Of a DNA stretch of 64,000 bases, positions 1 through 9,991 are shown piece after piece (the stretch's first letter is position 1; the number at the start of each line of letters is the position of its first letter). The notes under the pieces are model-generated. The model made no database searches. It saw nothing but the letters and a program-made list of their open reading frames with translations, and had not been told where the DNA came from. This DNA is from Salinicoccus hispanicus (GTDB lineage: Bacteria > Bacillota > Bacilli > Staphylococcales > Salinicoccaceae), in the NCBI RefSeq assembly GCF_009831115.1, contig NZ_WUUK01000004.1:232953-296952 (forward strand), written 5' to 3'. The translations under genes were made by a program, and so were the position numbers.

Positions 1-893
1 CTTTGGGAACACAGTGCCTGGTGGTTATTGCCAAAATCTCTTAAGATTATTTCTTCACCCTCTGCATAATCATGCTGAGCCGCATCATAATCGACTCTTC
101 TACGATTCTTTTCAGTACGAGGATCGGGTTGTGGCACTGCGGAAAGCAATGATTTCGTGTATGGATGAATCGGGTTTTCATATACATCTGCAGCGTCGCC
201 AATCTCCAACAGCTGCCCCATATACATGACTGCAATGCGATCAGAGATGTATTTGACCATGGAAAGGTCGTGTGCAATAAAGAGATAGGCGAGTCCACGC
301 TCTTCCTGTATCTCTTTCATCATGTTGACAACCTGTGCCTGGATGGAAACATCCAGGGCAGAAATAGGCTCATCTGCGATGATCAGTTTCGGATCGAAAC
401 TGAGTGCACGTGCGATACCAATCCTTTGACGCTGTCCCCCGGAGAATTCATGAGGATACCGGTTGGCATGCTCACGATTCAGTCCGACGGACTCGAGCAA
501 TTCATTTATCTTCTGTCGTCTTTCCTTCTTGTCTTTATGAAGCCCATGAATATCATATCCTTCAGACAGGATTTCAAAGACGGTCATCCTCGGGTTGAGT
601 GATGCATAAGGGTCTTGGAAAATCATCTGAAGGTTCTGGTTGAATGTCTTCTGCTCTTTTCGAGTCAGCTGATCAGTGTGCTTGCCATCGAAGATGACTT
701 CTCCACCAGTTTTTTCATACAGTTTGATGATTGTGCGTCCGGTAGTGGATTTACCACAACCGGATTCGCCAACAAGACCCAATGTCTCGCCGGGCATGAC
801 GTGGAAAGAAATATCATTTACAGCTTTAAGGGGGTTATTTTTAGACCCGAAGTGCTTTGCAAGATTTTTTACTTCCAGGATAGCTTCTGTCAT
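1..893 (-). CDS. oppF: Oligopeptide ABC transporter ATP-binding protein OppF (3' end outside window)
   Basis: This is the second ATPase of the oligopeptide importer. It would hydrolyse ATP at the cytoplasmic face of the OppBC channel. The reading frame is open from ATG at 893 to the window edge, giving 297 codons with no stop. Visible motifs are Walker [10 protein letters not shown] (about residues 42-50), the ABC signature [10 protein letters not shown], Walker B LIIADEP and the switch histidine in IAHDLS, followed by the oligopeptide-specific tail with HPYTKSLL. Its ATG overlaps the oppD stop as ATGA, and GGAGG lies just upstream. It is the last visible gene of the opp operon. The family assignment is firm; the actual peptide substrate is inference. 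Confidence 0.93.
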   Translation of the reverse strand, partial: MTEAILEVKNLAKHFGSKNNPLKAVNDISFHVMPGETLGLVGESGCGKSTTGRTIIKLYEKTGGEVIFDGKHTDQLTRKEQKTFNQNLQMIFQDPYASLNPRMTVFEILSEGYDIHGLHKDKKERRQKINELLESVGLNREHANRYPHEFSGGQRQRIGIARALSFDPKLIIADEPISALDVSIQAQVVNMMKEIQEERGLAYLFIAHDLSMVKYISDRIAVMYMGQLLEIGDAADVYENPIHPYTKSLLSAVPQPDPRTEKNRRRVDYDAAQHDYAEGEEIILRDFGNNHQALCSQ

Positions 894-1936
894 TCTTTCA
901 CCCCTCCTGAGTATTGCATGTATCTGTTCTTGATTATATCAGGAAGCTCTGTTTCAGGTGCATCAGGATGCAGTCTCCAAGTTTTCGCGAAATGATGGTC
1001 ATTCACTTTGAACATTGGAGGATTCTGTTCATAATCAATTTTCATTGCGTGAGGGTTACGTGGTGCAAAAGCATCACCTTTTGGCGGATTCGTCAAATCT
1101 GGTGGTGATCCTTCGATTGTACGCAACTTCTGGCCTTTCTCTTCATTCAGGTCAGGCATTGAGCCGAGCAGCCCCCAAGTATATGGATGCTGTGGATTAT
1201 AGAATATATCATCCACTGTACCGATTTCTACAATCTCTCCTGCGTACATCACTGCCACACGGTCCGCGACGTTAGCAACAACTCCGAGATCGTGTGTAAT
1301 GAAAATGATGGATGTTTGAGAGTTCTTTTGGATCTCTTTCATCACATCCAGTATCTGCGCCTGGATGGTTACGTCCAGGGCTGTCGTCGGTTCATCTGCA
1401 ATAAGTAGCTTTGGATCGGCAGCCAGTGCGATTGCAATGACCACGCGCTGTCGCATACCACCTGAAAATTCATGAGGATACTGGTTGAGACGTTGTTCAG
1501 GCATCGGTATGCCAACCATCTGCATGAGTTCAAGCGCACGTTTTTTGGCATCGCTTTTTGATATTTTCTGGTGCTTCAGCATTACTTCTGTAATTTGTCT
1601 GCCGATTTTCATTGTCGGATTCAATGAAGTCATTGGATCTTGAAAAATCATACTGATATCATTACCGCGTATTTTTTCCATCTGTTTTTCAGATTGATCT
1701 AACAGGTTTTTACCATCGAAGAGTATTTCCCCGCCGGAATAGATGGCAGGCGGCTGCGGGAGCAGTTTCATGATTGCCTGGTTGGTGACACTTTTACCTG
1801 ATCCGGATTCACCGACAATGGCTAAGGTTTCGCCTTTATAGACATCATAGCTGACACCCCGGACAGCATTTACAGTCCCTGCGTACGTAGAGAAATCTAC
1901 TTTAAGATCTTTTATTTGGAGAACGGGTTCATTCAT
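890..1936 (-). CDS. oppD: Oligopeptide ABC transporter ATP-binding protein OppD
   Basis: This is the first ATPase of the oligopeptide importer and should form a heterodimer with OppF. The 348-residue protein has Walker A GESGSGKS (residues 42-49), Q-loop [10 protein letters not shown], signature [10 protein letters not shown], Walker B LLIADEP, switch histidine ITHDLG, and the C-terminal oligopeptide/dipeptide-transporter extension with [10 protein letters not shown] and SPPDLTNPP. Length is normal for the family. It sits five bases downstream of oppC and overlaps oppF by four bases, so translation is probably coupled. I could not tell OppD from DppD by sequence alone; the operon order A-B-C-D-F supports Opp. 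Confidence 0.93.
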   Translation of the reverse strand: MNEPVLQIKDLKVDFSTYAGTVNAVRGVSYDVYKGETLAIVGESGSGKSVTNQAIMKLLPQPPAIYSGGEILFDGKNLLDQSEKQMEKIRGNDISMIFQDPMTSLNPTMKIGRQITEVMLKHQKISKSDAKKRALELMQMVGIPMPEQRLNQYPHEFSGGMRQRVVIAIALAADPKLLIADEPTTALDVTIQAQILDVMKEIQKNSQTSIIFITHDLGVVANVADRVAVMYAGEIVEIGTVDDIFYNPQHPYTWGLLGSMPDLNEEKGQKLRTIEGSPPDLTNPPKGDAFAPRNPHAMKIDYEQNPPMFKVNDHHFAKTWRLHPDAPETELPDIIKNRYMQYSGGVKE

Positions 1937-1941
1937 CTATA

Positions 1942-2871
1942 TCACTTCCTTAACTTAGGATCGAGAGCATCTCTTAATCCGTCACCAATTGCGTTGAATG
2001 CAAAGATTGTCAAACTGATGAGCAGCGCCGGGAAAAATAGTCTCCAAGGCGCGTTCGTCAATGCGGGATAGCCGTCATTGGCCATGGTACCCCAACTTGC
2101 CAATGGCGCAGGTACACCAAGTCCCAGATAGCTGAGGAATGCTTCCGTGAAAATTGCATTTGGTATTGTCAGTGTCATTGTGACGAGGATGGCACCAAGT
2201 GCATTCGGCAGCAGGTGTTTCCTGATCAGGTGCATGTTCTTGGCACCAAGCGTTCTGGCAGCAAGTACATATTCCTGGTTTTTAAGCTTGAGTATTTCAG
2301 AACGTGTAATACGTGCCATGTTTACCCACCCTGTCAATGAAAGGGCGATGATCATAGGGATCAGACCCGGCTGCATGACAACAAGTAGGATGATGACGAC
2401 AAGCAGGTAGGGGATTGCAGTAAGAATATCTGCGATACGCATCATGATTTCATCGGTACGTCCACCTTTGAGTCCTGCGATGGACCCCCATGCAACACCT
2501 ACGATGAGATCGATGATGGCGGCTGCAAAACCGATGAAGATTGATATTCTTGCTCCGACCCAAACCCGTGTAAAGATATCGCGTCCGAGATCATCGGTAC
2601 CGAACCAGTATGTGCCATTAGGACTTGTATTGTAATCGCCGTTCTGCTGTCTATATGTGAATTCAGAAATCATCGGGCCAAAAATTGCACCTAGAATGAT
2701 GATGAACAGTGTAATGAATCCAACAAGAGCAAGTTTGTTTCTGATGAATCTTCGAGCCACTTCACCCCAGAAGGAAATGGATTTCTTGGCAAGCGTTTCC
2801 GCTTCCTCAGTCCTTGATCCAACAATTTCGAAATCGGAAGAATTGAGTTTTGGAATATCTTTATTTGCCAC
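1942..2871 (-). CDS. oppC: Oligopeptide ABC transporter permease OppC
   Basis: This is one half of the membrane channel of the oligopeptide importer. The 309-residue protein has an N-terminal cytoplasmic stretch of about 40 residues, a first membrane helix ([10 protein letters not shown] region), a periplasmic-side loop containing [12 protein letters not shown], typical of DppC/OppC proteins, and then five further helices. The permease EAA-type loop lies around [20 protein letters not shown]. The start ATG lies inside the last codons of oppB (11-base overlap) and is preceded by a GGAGG-type site within oppB. It is followed after five bases by oppD. Function is known for the family; substrate preference is not visible. 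Confidence 0.93.
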   Translation of the reverse strand: MANKDIPKLNSSDFEIVGSRTEEAETLAKKSISFWGEVARRFIRNKLALVGFITLFIIILGAIFGPMISEFTYRQQNGDYNTSPNGTYWFGTDDLGRDIFTRVWVGARISIFIGFAAAIIDLIVGVAWGSIAGLKGGRTDEIMMRIADILTAIPYLLVVIILLVVMQPGLIPMIIALSLTGWVNMARITRSEILKLKNQEYVLAARTLGAKNMHLIRKHLLPNALGAILVTMTLTIPNAIFTEAFLSYLGLGVPAPLASWGTMANDGYPALTNAPWRLFFPALLISLTIFAFNAIGDGLRDALDPKLRK

Positions 2872-3799
2872 TTGATTTTCCTCCTCTCAACTTGATGCGT
2901 GGGTCAATGAAGCTATAAAGAATATCTACAATCAGTACAGCAAGCAGCAGTATGATCGAGTAGAATACGGTAGTTCCCATGATGACTGTGTAGTCCCGGT
3001 TGGTGATACTGGTTACGAAATACTTACCTATTCCCGGGATTGCAAATATTTCTTCTATGACGAAACTACCGGTGATGATTCCTGCCGTGAGTGGTGCCAA
3101 GTATGTGACAACAGGCAGCAGTGCATTTCTCAAAGCATGCTTGAAAGTAACAACCCATTTTGATATCCCTTTGGCTTTGGCCATCTTTACGTACTCGCTG
3201 TTTGTCTCCTCAAGCATGCTTGAGCGTGTCAGTTTCGCGATGAATGCCATTGGTGTGGAAGCGAGTGCCACTGCCGGCAGTATACTGTAGATAAAGCCAT
3301 TCCATCCGGCAATAGGGAACCATCCGGCCTGAAGTGCCAAATAATATTGGAGTACCGATGCCATGACAAATGAAGGCACGGAGATACCAATGACGGCGAC
3401 AATACTCATCACATAATCCGGCCATTTATTGTGGAAGAGGGCAGCAATCGTACCGATCAGTACACCCATTCCGACTGCGATGAACATCGCTTCAAGACCG
3501 AGAGTCATGGAGATCGGGAAGCCTTCTGCGATCATGTCGTTTGTTTCACGATATTTATATTTCATGGATGTTCCGAAATCCCCCTGTACTGTGTTCAGGA
3601 GGTATTCACCGTACTGCACGTACCAAGGGTTATCCAATCCATATTTTGCATTGAGACTTTCCTGTATGGCTGGCGGCACTGCTCTTTCAGAGGCGAAAGG
3701 GTTACCTGGGGCCAGACGCATCAGGAAAAATGTTGCTGTAATGATAATAAACAAAGCGATGATGATATATATCAGGCGCTGACCTATATATTTGATCAT
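2861..3799 (-). CDS. oppB: Oligopeptide ABC transporter permease OppB
   Basis: This is the other half of the Opp channel, a six-helix permease of about 312 residues starting MIKYIGQRL, the usual OppB/DppB N-terminus with the motif MRLAPGNPF shortly after. The frame is open further upstream to 3856, but the ATG at 3799 has AAAGGAG eight bases before it and matches the family start, so I chose it. The EAA loop is around [19 protein letters not shown] and the protein ends with the family-typical [10 protein letters not shown] hairpin separates it from oppA upstream, which should lower its expression relative to the binding protein. Confidence 0.93.
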   Translation of the reverse strand: MIKYIGQRLIYIIIALFIIITATFFLMRLAPGNPFASERAVPPAIQESLNAKYGLDNPWYVQYGEYLLNTVQGDFGTSMKYKYRETNDMIAEGFPISMTLGLEAMFIAVGMGVLIGTIAALFHNKWPDYVMSIVAVIGISVPSFVMASVLQYYLALQAGWFPIAGWNGFIYSILPAVALASTPMAFIAKLTRSSMLEETNSEYVKMAKAKGISKWVVTFKHALRNALLPVVTYLAPLTAGIITGSFVIEEIFAIPGIGKYFVTSITNRDYTVIMGTTVFYSIILLLAVLIVDILYSFIDPRIKLRGGKSSGK

Positions 3800-3815
3800 C
3801 CATAACGCTCCTTTC

Positions 3816-3852
3816 CCAAAAATGACAGGTGAGTATATAAAATACTCACCTG
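3816..3852 (-). terminator. Intercistronic hairpin between oppA and oppB (attenuator)
   Basis: A perfect 11-bp inverted repeat, 3826-3836 pairing with 3842-3852 around a five-base loop, lies just after the oppA stop. Read on the minus strand it is followed by TCATTTTT, a short U-rich tail. This is typical of a leaky terminator or mRNA-end stabiliser between a binding-protein gene and its permease genes. It predicts more oppA than oppBCDF transcript. Confidence 0.7.
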
Positions 3853-3864
3853 ACATAATATTTC

Positions 3865-5511
3865 TTATTCTTGAATGTCTACATATTTCAATTGAACGTT
3901 ACCTAGTGGATCAGCTTGCATATTTTGTACTGTGTCTTCATGCACTGAGAGATTCGTGTAGAAGTAGATCGGCGCAAATGGATATTCACTCATCAGGATC
4001 TCTTCAGCTTCTTTCATCATCTCTGTACGGGCTGCTTCATCTGTTTCCTGAGCTGCGTCATTCAGCAGCTGAGTATATTCTTCGTTCGTCCAGCCAGTGT
4101 CATTGTTACCGCCATCAGTTTTGAAGATTTCAAGGAAGTTGATTGGATCGTTGAAGTCTCCGAGCCAGCCGTAGCGTCCTACCTGGTATTCGCCTGAGTC
4201 AAGTGTTTCGAGGTATACCTGCCATTCTGCGTTATCCAGTGTAATATCGATTCCTAGGTTCTCAGCCCAGCCTTGCTGGATGAACTGTGCAACTGCTGCG
4301 TGTGCTTCATCAGTGTTGTAGGACAATGCGACGGTGAGTTCTGATGGGTCGCTCATGCCAAGCTCTTCAAGTCCAGTTTCGAGTGCCGCTTTCGCTTCTT
4401 CGATGTTGTTGGATTCGAAGTAGTCGCCTGGCTCTTCAAAGCCTTCCATAGTCAGTGGAACAAGCCCAGTAGCTGGCTTCTGTTCACCTTTGGTAACGTT
4501 CTCGATAAGGCCTTCGCGGTCGATTGCGAGTGTCAGGGCTTTACGTATATTTTCATTTTGCATTACTTCGTCTTGAGTGTTGAAAACATACATGTAGGTA
4601 CCAGCCTGGTCACTGACATTCAGTGTGCCATCTTCCCTGAATCTATCAAGAGCGTTCAGGTCGATTGTGTTGAATGGTGAACCGAGGTAGTCGAGCTCTC
4701 CTGCTTCGTACATGTTGAGTGCTGTTGCCGCACTTTCAACCATATCGATGTTGACTGTATCAAGTGCAACGTTTTCAGCATCCCAGTAGTTGTCGTTCTT
4801 AGTCAGTACAATTTCATCTGAGCTTGTGAAGTTTTCCATTGTGAAAGGACCGTTACCGATATAGTCTTCACCATTCGGATCTGTGTGCCAGTCAGGATTT
4901 TCGTCAGCTACAGTGGAATTGATCGGGTAGTATGTGTAGAATGCTGTCAGTTCGTCAAAGTAAGGTGTCGGGTTTACAAGGTTGACTTCAAGCGTCTGAT
5001 CATCAATTGCTGTAACTGCTACATCATCTACAGAACCTTCGCCTGAGTTATAGGCTTCAGCACCTTCTATGTAGTAGAGTTGGTAAGCGTAGTCTGAAGC
5101 ATTTTCAGGATCAAGTGCCCATTTCCAGGCATATTCGAAGTCTTGTGCAGTGACAGGGTCACCGTTTGACCATTGTGCATCTCTCAGGGTGTAGGTATAA
5201 GTGAGACCATCTTCGCTCACGTCGATGTTTTCTGCCATCGCCGGTTCCGGATTGCCTTCAGGGTCGAGACGTGTCAGACCTTCGAAGACGCTGGCCATGA
5301 TCGCACCTGATGTTGTATCAGTAGCGAGCGCTGGGTGGAAAGATGGGGGATCTGAAGCGATTGAGAGGTTGATGGATTTATTGCCACCGGATTCTCCCTC
5401 GCTTGATGTACTCTCTTCGCTAGTATCTCCGCCGCTGTCTCCACCGAAGTTACAGGCTGCAAGAACGAGTGTCAGAGTCAGGAAAAGCAGTAAAGCTTTG
5501 AAATTTTTCAT
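3865..5511 (-). CDS. oppA: Oligopeptide-binding lipoprotein OppA
   Basis: This is the extracellular peptide-binding lipoprotein that delivers peptides to OppBCDF. It has 548 residues, starting MKNFKALLL with a lipoprotein signal whose lipobox LAAC puts the modified cysteine at residue 20, followed by a Gly/Ser/Glu-rich linker. The SBP family 5 fold is indicated by [11 protein letters not shown], the [12 protein letters not shown] segment, NGPF and the [12 protein letters not shown] segment near the C-terminus. The frame is open to 5550, but the ATG at 5511 has AAAAAAGGAG upstream and begins the signal peptide. It is the first gene of the operon, with a promoter immediately upstream (5539-5568) and a hairpin after it. 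Confidence 0.95.
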   Translation of the reverse strand: MKNFKALLLFLTLTLVLAACNFGGDSGGDTSEESTSSEGESGGNKSINLSIASDPPSFHPALATDTTSGAIMASVFEGLTRLDPEGNPEPAMAENIDVSEDGLTYTYTLRDAQWSNGDPVTAQDFEYAWKWALDPENASDYAYQLYYIEGAEAYNSGEGSVDDVAVTAIDDQTLEVNLVNPTPYFDELTAFYTYYPINSTVADENPDWHTDPNGEDYIGNGPFTMENFTSSDEIVLTKNDNYWDAENVALDTVNIDMVESAATALNMYEAGELDYLGSPFNTIDLNALDRFREDGTLNVSDQAGTYMYVFNTQDEVMQNENIRKALTLAIDREGLIENVTKGEQKPATGLVPLTMEGFEEPGDYFESNNIEEAKAALETGLEELGMSDPSELTVALSYNTDEAHAAVAQFIQQGWAENLGIDITLDNAEWQVYLETLDSGEYQVGRYGWLGDFNDPINFLEIFKTDGGNNDTGWTNEEYTQLLNDAAQETDEAARTEMMKEAEEILMSEYPFAPIYFYTNLSVHEDTVQNMQADPLGNVQLKYVDIQE

Positions 5512-5538
5512 ACAATTCACTCCTTTTTTACTATTCGT

Positions 5539-5568
5539 ATTATACTGCATATTACAATAGGATTACAA
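5539..5568 (-). promoter_or_regulatory. SigA-type promoter of the opp operon
   Basis: On the minus strand a perfect -10 TATAAT (5539-5544) lies 18 bases from TTGTAA (5563-5568), a 4/6 match to the -35 consensus. Transcription would begin about 20 bases before the oppA start, leaving just enough leader for the ribosome site. Confidence 0.6.
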
Positions 5569-5760
5569 CACCGTATATGTGTAATATGAAACTCTTATTT
5601 CCGATTTCCTCTATAAAATATACCCTCCCATTCCTCCTTTTTGAAAGCGCTTACCTGATATGCATTATCAGTGTATAATACTGAAATGTCAAATTAGTAA
5701 CACCTTTGTAACATGCATGGAATTGTGTAGTAAACTTTTAGAAAGGCTTCAGCTTGCATC

Positions 5761-5785
5761 GACTAAATTCTCATACTTGGGGTAT
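5761..5785 (+). promoter_or_regulatory. Possible SigB-type promoter of the NAD-binding protein gene
   Basis: GACTAA (5761-5766) is separated by 13 bases from GGGTAT (5780-5785). The -10 element matches the SigB consensus exactly; the -35 element matches GTTTAA at 4 of 6 positions but lacks the usual GTTT start. The distance to the gene start (about 35 bases) is suitable. This is the weakest of the SigB-like candidates here in its -35 box. Confidence 0.3.
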
Positions 5786-5818
5786 AGAGACATATCATAT
5801 ATGAGAAGAGGTTCGAAA

Positions 5819-7246
5819 ATGAAAATATTGCTTACCGGTGCCTCCGGATATATTGGCGGTAATCTACTGGAAAGTCTTAAGGAAGACTATGAAATCGTTG
5901 CTGTTTCAAGAAACACGGATAATAAGGAAGATGAAAAAAATGTGACCTGGAAGGAAGCCGATCTCTATTCCCAGATTGACATTGAAAATGTAATGGATGA
6001 CATTGATATTGCCATCTACCTCGTACACTCCATGCAGCCCTCATCGAAACTTTCCCAGGCGAAGTTCGAAGATATGGATGCGATACTTGCCGATAACTTC
6101 GCATGGGCGGCCAAACAGAAGGGTGTGAAGCGGATCATCTACTTGAGCGGGATCATTCCGGATGACGACAAACTGTCATCGCATCTGAGCAGTCGGCTTG
6201 AATGTGAGAAAATACTCGGCTCCTACGGCATACCTGTAACAACGTTACGGGCGGGTCTGATCGTCGGTCCGAAAGGATCTTCCTTCCCGATTCTGCATAA
6301 CCTGGTAAAGCGCCTGCCGGGCATGCTGCTGCCATCATGGGCTTATAATCGCACGCATCCTGTGGCACTCAAGGATGTCATCACCGGACTCACGAGAGTG
6401 GTCAGAAGAGAACCGGACAATAATGAAGCGATTGATATCGGCGGACCGGATGAGAAGACATACAAGGAACTGTTTGTGGAGACAGCAGAAGTCATGGATA
6501 AAAAGCTCCCGATGGTTGATGTGCCGATCATCCCGATTTTCCTGTCGAAGCTCTGGGTGCGTCTCATTGCACAAAAACCGAAAGAGATGGTCTATCCTCT
6601 GCTGGAAAGCCTCACACACAGTATGGTAATGCGTAAGGAAAATTATGAAGAGGGGATATCCAATGCACCGACCACTTTCAAGGAAAGTGTACGCATTGCG
6701 CTGGATAGTGAAATGGACAGCAGTTCGAAGTCCGGTATTGAGATTGTACAGAAGGAAGATGTGGAAAAGAACGATGTAAAGTCCGTACAGCGCATCCGCA
6801 TACCTAAGCAATGGTCGATAGATGATACGGCTGACTATTATGTCAACTGGCTTTCACGGGTTGGTGGCAAGTTCATCAGTACAAAAGTGGAAGAAGACCA
6901 GACATCGATTGCATTACCATTCTTCAAAACACCAATTCTTATTCTGGACAGGTCAGAAGCGCGTTCATATGAGAATCGTATCCTCTACTACATCAAAGGG
7001 GGAAAGTTTTCTCATGAAAGAGAGGAAGGGCGTGCACGTCTTGAATTCCGAAGAGTACTGGACACTGATGAAGTGCTTATTGCTATCCACGAGTATGAAC
7101 CGACGCTGCCATGGTTTGTATACACATTGACACAGGCCAAGATCCATCTGATTGTCATGAAAGCTTTCGGGTTTGAAACAAGACTCCTCGCAAATATGCT
7201 GGACTCAAGATATGCGAAATATGTATCCAATCCAAATGAATCTTAA
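5819..7246 (+). CDS. NAD(P)-binding (SDR/NmrA-type) protein with C-terminal DUF2867 domain
   Basis: The 475-residue protein starts MKILLTGASGYIGG, a classic nucleotide-binding TGASGYIG loop at residues 6-13, followed by an extended-SDR/NmrA Rossmann domain to about residue 300. The remaining ~150 residues resemble the DUF2867 domain often fused to it (VGGKFISTKV, GRARLEFRRVL, PWFVYTLTQAKIH). The catalytic Tyr-x3-Lys of classical SDRs is not obvious; the equivalent segment reads SSRLECEKIL, so it may be a redox sensor or lipid-modifying reductase rather than a standard dehydrogenase. The frame is open to 5660, but ATG 5819 has AGAGG upstream and starts the domain. It is monocistronic, ending at a shared terminator. 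Confidence 0.8.
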   Translation: MKILLTGASGYIGGNLLESLKEDYEIVAVSRNTDNKEDEKNVTWKEADLYSQIDIENVMDDIDIAIYLVHSMQPSSKLSQAKFEDMDAILADNFAWAAKQKGVKRIIYLSGIIPDDDKLSSHLSSRLECEKILGSYGIPVTTLRAGLIVGPKGSSFPILHNLVKRLPGMLLPSWAYNRTHPVALKDVITGLTRVVRREPDNNEAIDIGGPDEKTYKELFVETAEVMDKKLPMVDVPIIPIFLSKLWVRLIAQKPKEMVYPLLESLTHSMVMRKENYEEGISNAPTTFKESVRIALDSEMDSSSKSGIEIVQKEDVEKNDVKSVQRIRIPKQWSIDDTADYYVNWLSRVGGKFISTKVEEDQTSIALPFFKTPILILDRSEARSYENRILYYIKGGKFSHEREEGRARLEFRRVLDTDEVLIAIHEYEPTLPWFVYTLTQAKIHLIVMKAFGFETRLLANMLDSRYAKYVSNPNES

Positions 7247-7273
7247 AATCAAATGGACTAGGAAATAGTTGAT

Positions 7274-7309
7274 AAAAGCGAGGCCCGATGTCATATGGGT
7301 CTCGCTTTT
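7274..7309. terminator. Bidirectional terminator
   Basis: AAAAGCGAG (7274-7282) pairs with CTCGCTTTT (7301-7309), with a further GCCC/GGGT pairing inside. It lies between two convergent genes, and the last codons and stop of ctaG lie inside its loop and right arm. Confidence 0.75.
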
Positions 7310-8079
7310 CCCGGTTTTGGAGCAGTGGATCTGTACCATTGATAGCATAGGATGATGATCAGCATCAAGTCGATGATATCCCCTCCATAGTACATGAGCA
7401 TTGCACCGGTTTCCGCTTCGGTTTTCAGGATGCTTCCCGGTGGATGGGCATAGATCAGCTTGGAGAGCACTTTGTGGAACCCGAGTGCCAGAACCAGTAC
7501 AATCCCCCGATAGATGAAGCTGTAACGGTGTGTCGTTATATCGGTATATATAATGGATATGGTGAAAAGGTAGCCTGCCAGGAAAACATGCAGGTGCACA
7601 AGAGCGTACAACCAAAGCGATGTGTGCATCAGCGTAAACAGGTCTGTCATGTAAAGCAGGTATAGGCCGCCAATATTCAATATCGCTGCAGCTGTCGGGT
7701 TGGTGATGAATTTTACGTATCTGCTGTTGAGCAGATGGCTCACACGTTTTGCCGTCTGTACAGGGAGTGTCCGCATGAGAAGCATCATGGGCCGACTGAA
7801 TACTATAAGCAGCGGTGCAAGCATGCCGAGCAGGAGATGTCCTACCATATGCGCAATGAAGTTATCATGGGACAGTTCAGCCAGAGGACCACTGAGTGCC
7901 GATGCAGCGAAAATGATGCCGAGAACCCACCAGAAATACCGGGAAGCTTTCCATTTTGAATACTTTCTATTCGAGATGAGCATTGCTGAAAGATACAGGC
8001 AGAGGGCTACTGCCGCAATGATGCCGACCGCAATCTCGAGTGCAGCAAAATTTGCATGGTTCATGTGTGAATGCATCAT
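7291..8079 (-). CDS. ctaG: CtaG-family cytochrome c oxidase assembly membrane protein
   Basis: This 262-residue integral membrane protein has about seven hydrophobic segments. Family features of caa3-type CtaG are the HMVGHLLLGMLAPLL segment, ALVHLHVFLAGYLFT, and a histidine-rich start (MMHSHMNHANF). In Bacillus, CtaG helps build the copper centre of cytochrome caa3 oxidase. Here no oxidase genes lie nearby; instead it is directly downstream of a DUF2243 gene, the two separated by a single base, so they are one transcription unit. A role in copper handling is inference. The start could be either of two adjacent ATGs (8079 or 8076). Confidence 0.82.
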   Translation of the reverse strand: MMHSHMNHANFAALEIAVGIIAAVALCLYLSAMLISNRKYSKWKASRYFWWVLGIIFAASALSGPLAELSHDNFIAHMVGHLLLGMLAPLLIVFSRPMMLLMRTLPVQTAKRVSHLLNSRYVKFITNPTAAAILNIGGLYLLYMTDLFTLMHTSLWLYALVHLHVFLAGYLFTISIIYTDITTHRYSFIYRGIVLVLALGFHKVLSKLIYAHPPGSILKTEAETGAMLMYYGGDIIDLMLIIILCYQWYRSTAPKPGKARPI

Positions 8080-8080
8080 C

Positions 8081-8539
8081 TCATCCCGCCTGACGTTGCT
8101 TTCTCGCCCGGATCATCAGAACGATGCCGATGGAGAGCAGCAAAGCCCCGGTGATGTTCCAGGCAAGGTCGTATGGGAGGATCTCCACACCGTAGCGCAC
8201 CTGGTGGATCTGCAACAGTTTATGGTTTACGATACCATCGAACAACTGGAAACCTCCGAGGCCGATGAAGAATGATGCAACCCACGTGGATGCATGTCTG
8301 CGTTCCCTGCGATTCAGATCTGCGAACATGAACAATCCCAGCACGACGGCAAAGAGGGCGAATGCATTCAGCAGACCGTCGGATAGGATGCCGATGAACG
8401 GTGTGGAGTGGTCGTAGAAGTGGTGCCACTGCAAAATCTGGTGGAAGATGATTTCGTCGATCAAAGCCATCAGACCAATTCCAAAAAATATACCGGATAT
8501 GATGTTGCTTCGGATGTCTGGTGTTTTCTTCTCGTGCAT
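8081..8539 (-). CDS. DUF2243 family membrane protein
   Basis: About 152 residues with four predicted membrane helices. The sequence contains the family-typical IDEIIFHQILQWHHFYD segment, rich in histidine, and ends with a basic tail. The function of DUF2243 is not known. It commonly accompanies CtaG-like proteins, as here, where its stop codon is one base before the ctaG start. The frame is open to 8563, but ATG 8539 has GGAGAGG upstream with good spacing, so I took that start. The conserved His and Glu/Asp residues in the first membrane hairpin could bind a metal, which is only an inference. Confidence 0.8.
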   Translation of the reverse strand: MHEKKTPDIRSNIISGIFFGIGLMALIDEIIFHQILQWHHFYDHSTPFIGILSDGLLNAFALFAVVLGLFMFADLNRRERRHASTWVASFFIGLGGFQLFDGIVNHKLLQIHQVRYGVEILPYDLAWNITGALLLSIGIVLMIRARKQRQAG

Positions 8540-8716
8540 CTTACCCTCTCCTTCCATTTTCATTTCATGTTTCCATACCCCTGTTCATGTATACGTAAAA
8601 ATAAACATCACTTGTTCTTGAAATGATCTACTCTGGTTTTACGTCTTGTACGCATGAGCAGTTACATATAAGGGCGAAAGTTCAGTATGTTATTCTTGAG
8701 GAAAAAGGATGAGTCG

Positions 8717-9001
8717 ATGGCTGATATAATCATATTGGATGATACAGAAATCAAACTGAAACAATACGAATCAAAAGAGACGGATGGACTGCATGAGGTC
8801 TCCTTCACTTTCGATGTGACAAGCGAAGAATACCATGATATTGCAGTGCTGCTCTATAGAGAAACATTCGATGTCAATATACCGGAAGAAGATCTGAAGT
8901 TCAGAGGGACGATCACCAACTATTCCACTTCACTGGATAATCTCTACGAAGAGAACCAGACAGGAGAATTCAGGGTGACACTTCAGGAAGTTGAAGCATA
9001 A
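8717..9001 (+). CDS. DUF3219 family protein (YkvR-like)
   Basis: A small acidic soluble protein of 94 residues beginning MADIIILDD. It matches the DUF3219 family of Bacillales in length and in the LHEVSFTFDVTSEEYHDI and LKFRGTITNYSTSL segments; the family fold is a small beta barrel with no known function. The frame is open ten codons further upstream, but AAGGATGA sits six bases before ATG 8717. The next gene, a luciferase-like oxidoreductase, starts 12 bases later with its own strong ribosome site, so the two are probably co-transcribed. Confidence 0.75.
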   Translation: MADIIILDDTEIKLKQYESKETDGLHEVSFTFDVTSEEYHDIAVLLYRETFDVNIPEEDLKFRGTITNYSTSLDNLYEENQTGEFRVTLQEVEA

Positions 9002-9013
9002 GGAGACGGATAT

Positions 9014-9991
9014 ATGAAATTGAGTATCTTGGATCAGGCACCGGTTGCAGAAGGACAGACTCCGAAAGAAGCACTCGAGGCTTCCATGAAGCTTGCCCAG
9101 ACAGGCGACGCACATGGCTATACACGTTTCTGGGTAGCCGAGCATCATGCATGGTCGAACCTGGCTTCCAGTTCGCCGGAAGTGTTCCTCGGCTACATCG
9201 GTGCTCGGACCAATCGGATAAGAATCGGTTCCGGTGCTGTACTTCTGCCCTACTACAAGCCATACAAGGTGGCTGAGAATTTCAATCTATTGGCAACGCT
9301 GTTCGGAGACCGTGTGGACATCGGCATCGGCAGAGCACCTGGGGGCTCGGCGGAAGCATCTGAAGCACTGTCCGATGGTTTCCTGCAGCAGGTCTTCAAG
9401 ATGCCGGATCTGGTTGATGAACTGATCGGCTACGTGGAAGATACGGATGTCCATGTGTCGGCTCATCCGGTTCCTCCGTACAGGCCTGAACTATGGATGC
9501 TTGGAACGAGTAGGAAGAGTGCGGCATTCGCAGCCGAAAAAGGTCTACTGTACTGCTTCGGCCAGTTCATGAGCGATGAGGATGGCGTGGAGATACTGAA
9601 TGCCTACCGCGAGCATTACATTCCGCGCCATGGCGATTCCCATCCATACAGCATCATGGGCGTATCGGTCGTGTGTGCCGAGACGACCGAAGCTGCGCAT
9701 GACATCGCGTTAAGCTGGCTCATCTGGCAAGTACAGCAGTCTCACGGAAATAATGGCGCAATCCCATCCATCGAAGCGGCTAAGGCGTATCAATTGACCC
9801 CTGATGATGAACAGAAGATCGCCAACATGAGAAAGAAGATGATCATCGGCAATCCTCTGGAAGTGGCAGATGCACTTCGGGCAATGCAGAACAGGACGGG
9901 GGCTGATGAATTCATGATCATCACCATCACTTTTTCCCCGGAAGATAAGCAGAAGTCCTACCAGTATGTTGCACAGGCTCTGAACGAATAG
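9014..9991 (+). CDS. Luciferase-like (LLM class) flavin-dependent oxidoreductase
   Basis: A 325-residue TIM-barrel protein of the bacterial luciferase family, single-component YhbW-like group. Diagnostic segments are MKLSILDQAPVAEG at the start, RFWVAEHHAW, RIRIGSGAVLLPYYKPYKVAENF and VDIGIGRAPGG. These enzymes use reduced flavin, usually FMNH2, to monooxygenate or reduce organic substrates; the substrate here cannot be read from sequence. AGGAGA lies eight bases before the ATG. It is followed at once by a strong terminator that overlaps its stop codon. Confidence 0.87.
   Translation: MKLSILDQAPVAEGQTPKEALEASMKLAQTGDAHGYTRFWVAEHHAWSNLASSSPEVFLGYIGARTNRIRIGSGAVLLPYYKPYKVAENFNLLATLFGDRVDIGIGRAPGGSAEASEALSDGFLQQVFKMPDLVDELIGYVEDTDVHVSAHPVPPYRPELWMLGTSRKSAAFAAEKGLLYCFGQFMSDEDGVEILNAYREHYIPRHGDSHPYSIMGVSVVCAETTEAAHDIALSWLIWQVQQSHGNNGAIPSIEAAKAYQLTPDDEQKIANMRKKMIIGNPLEVADALRAMQNRTGADEFMIITITFSPEDKQKSYQYVAQALNE

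Larger units (their letters stand above)
5512..5818. other. Divergent intergenic region between oppA and the NAD-binding protein gene
   Basis: This 307-base stretch has no credible gene. It holds the opp promoter at its left end, a cre-like palindrome TGAAAGCGCTTACC at 5642-5655 (one mismatch to the usual CcpA consensus), a short inverted repeat CTGATA/TATCAG near 5655-5671, and a possible SigB-type promoter at 5761-5785 for the rightward gene. The cre-like site is about 75 bases upstream of the opp -35 box, so if functional it would act as an upstream element. Confidence 0.5.
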
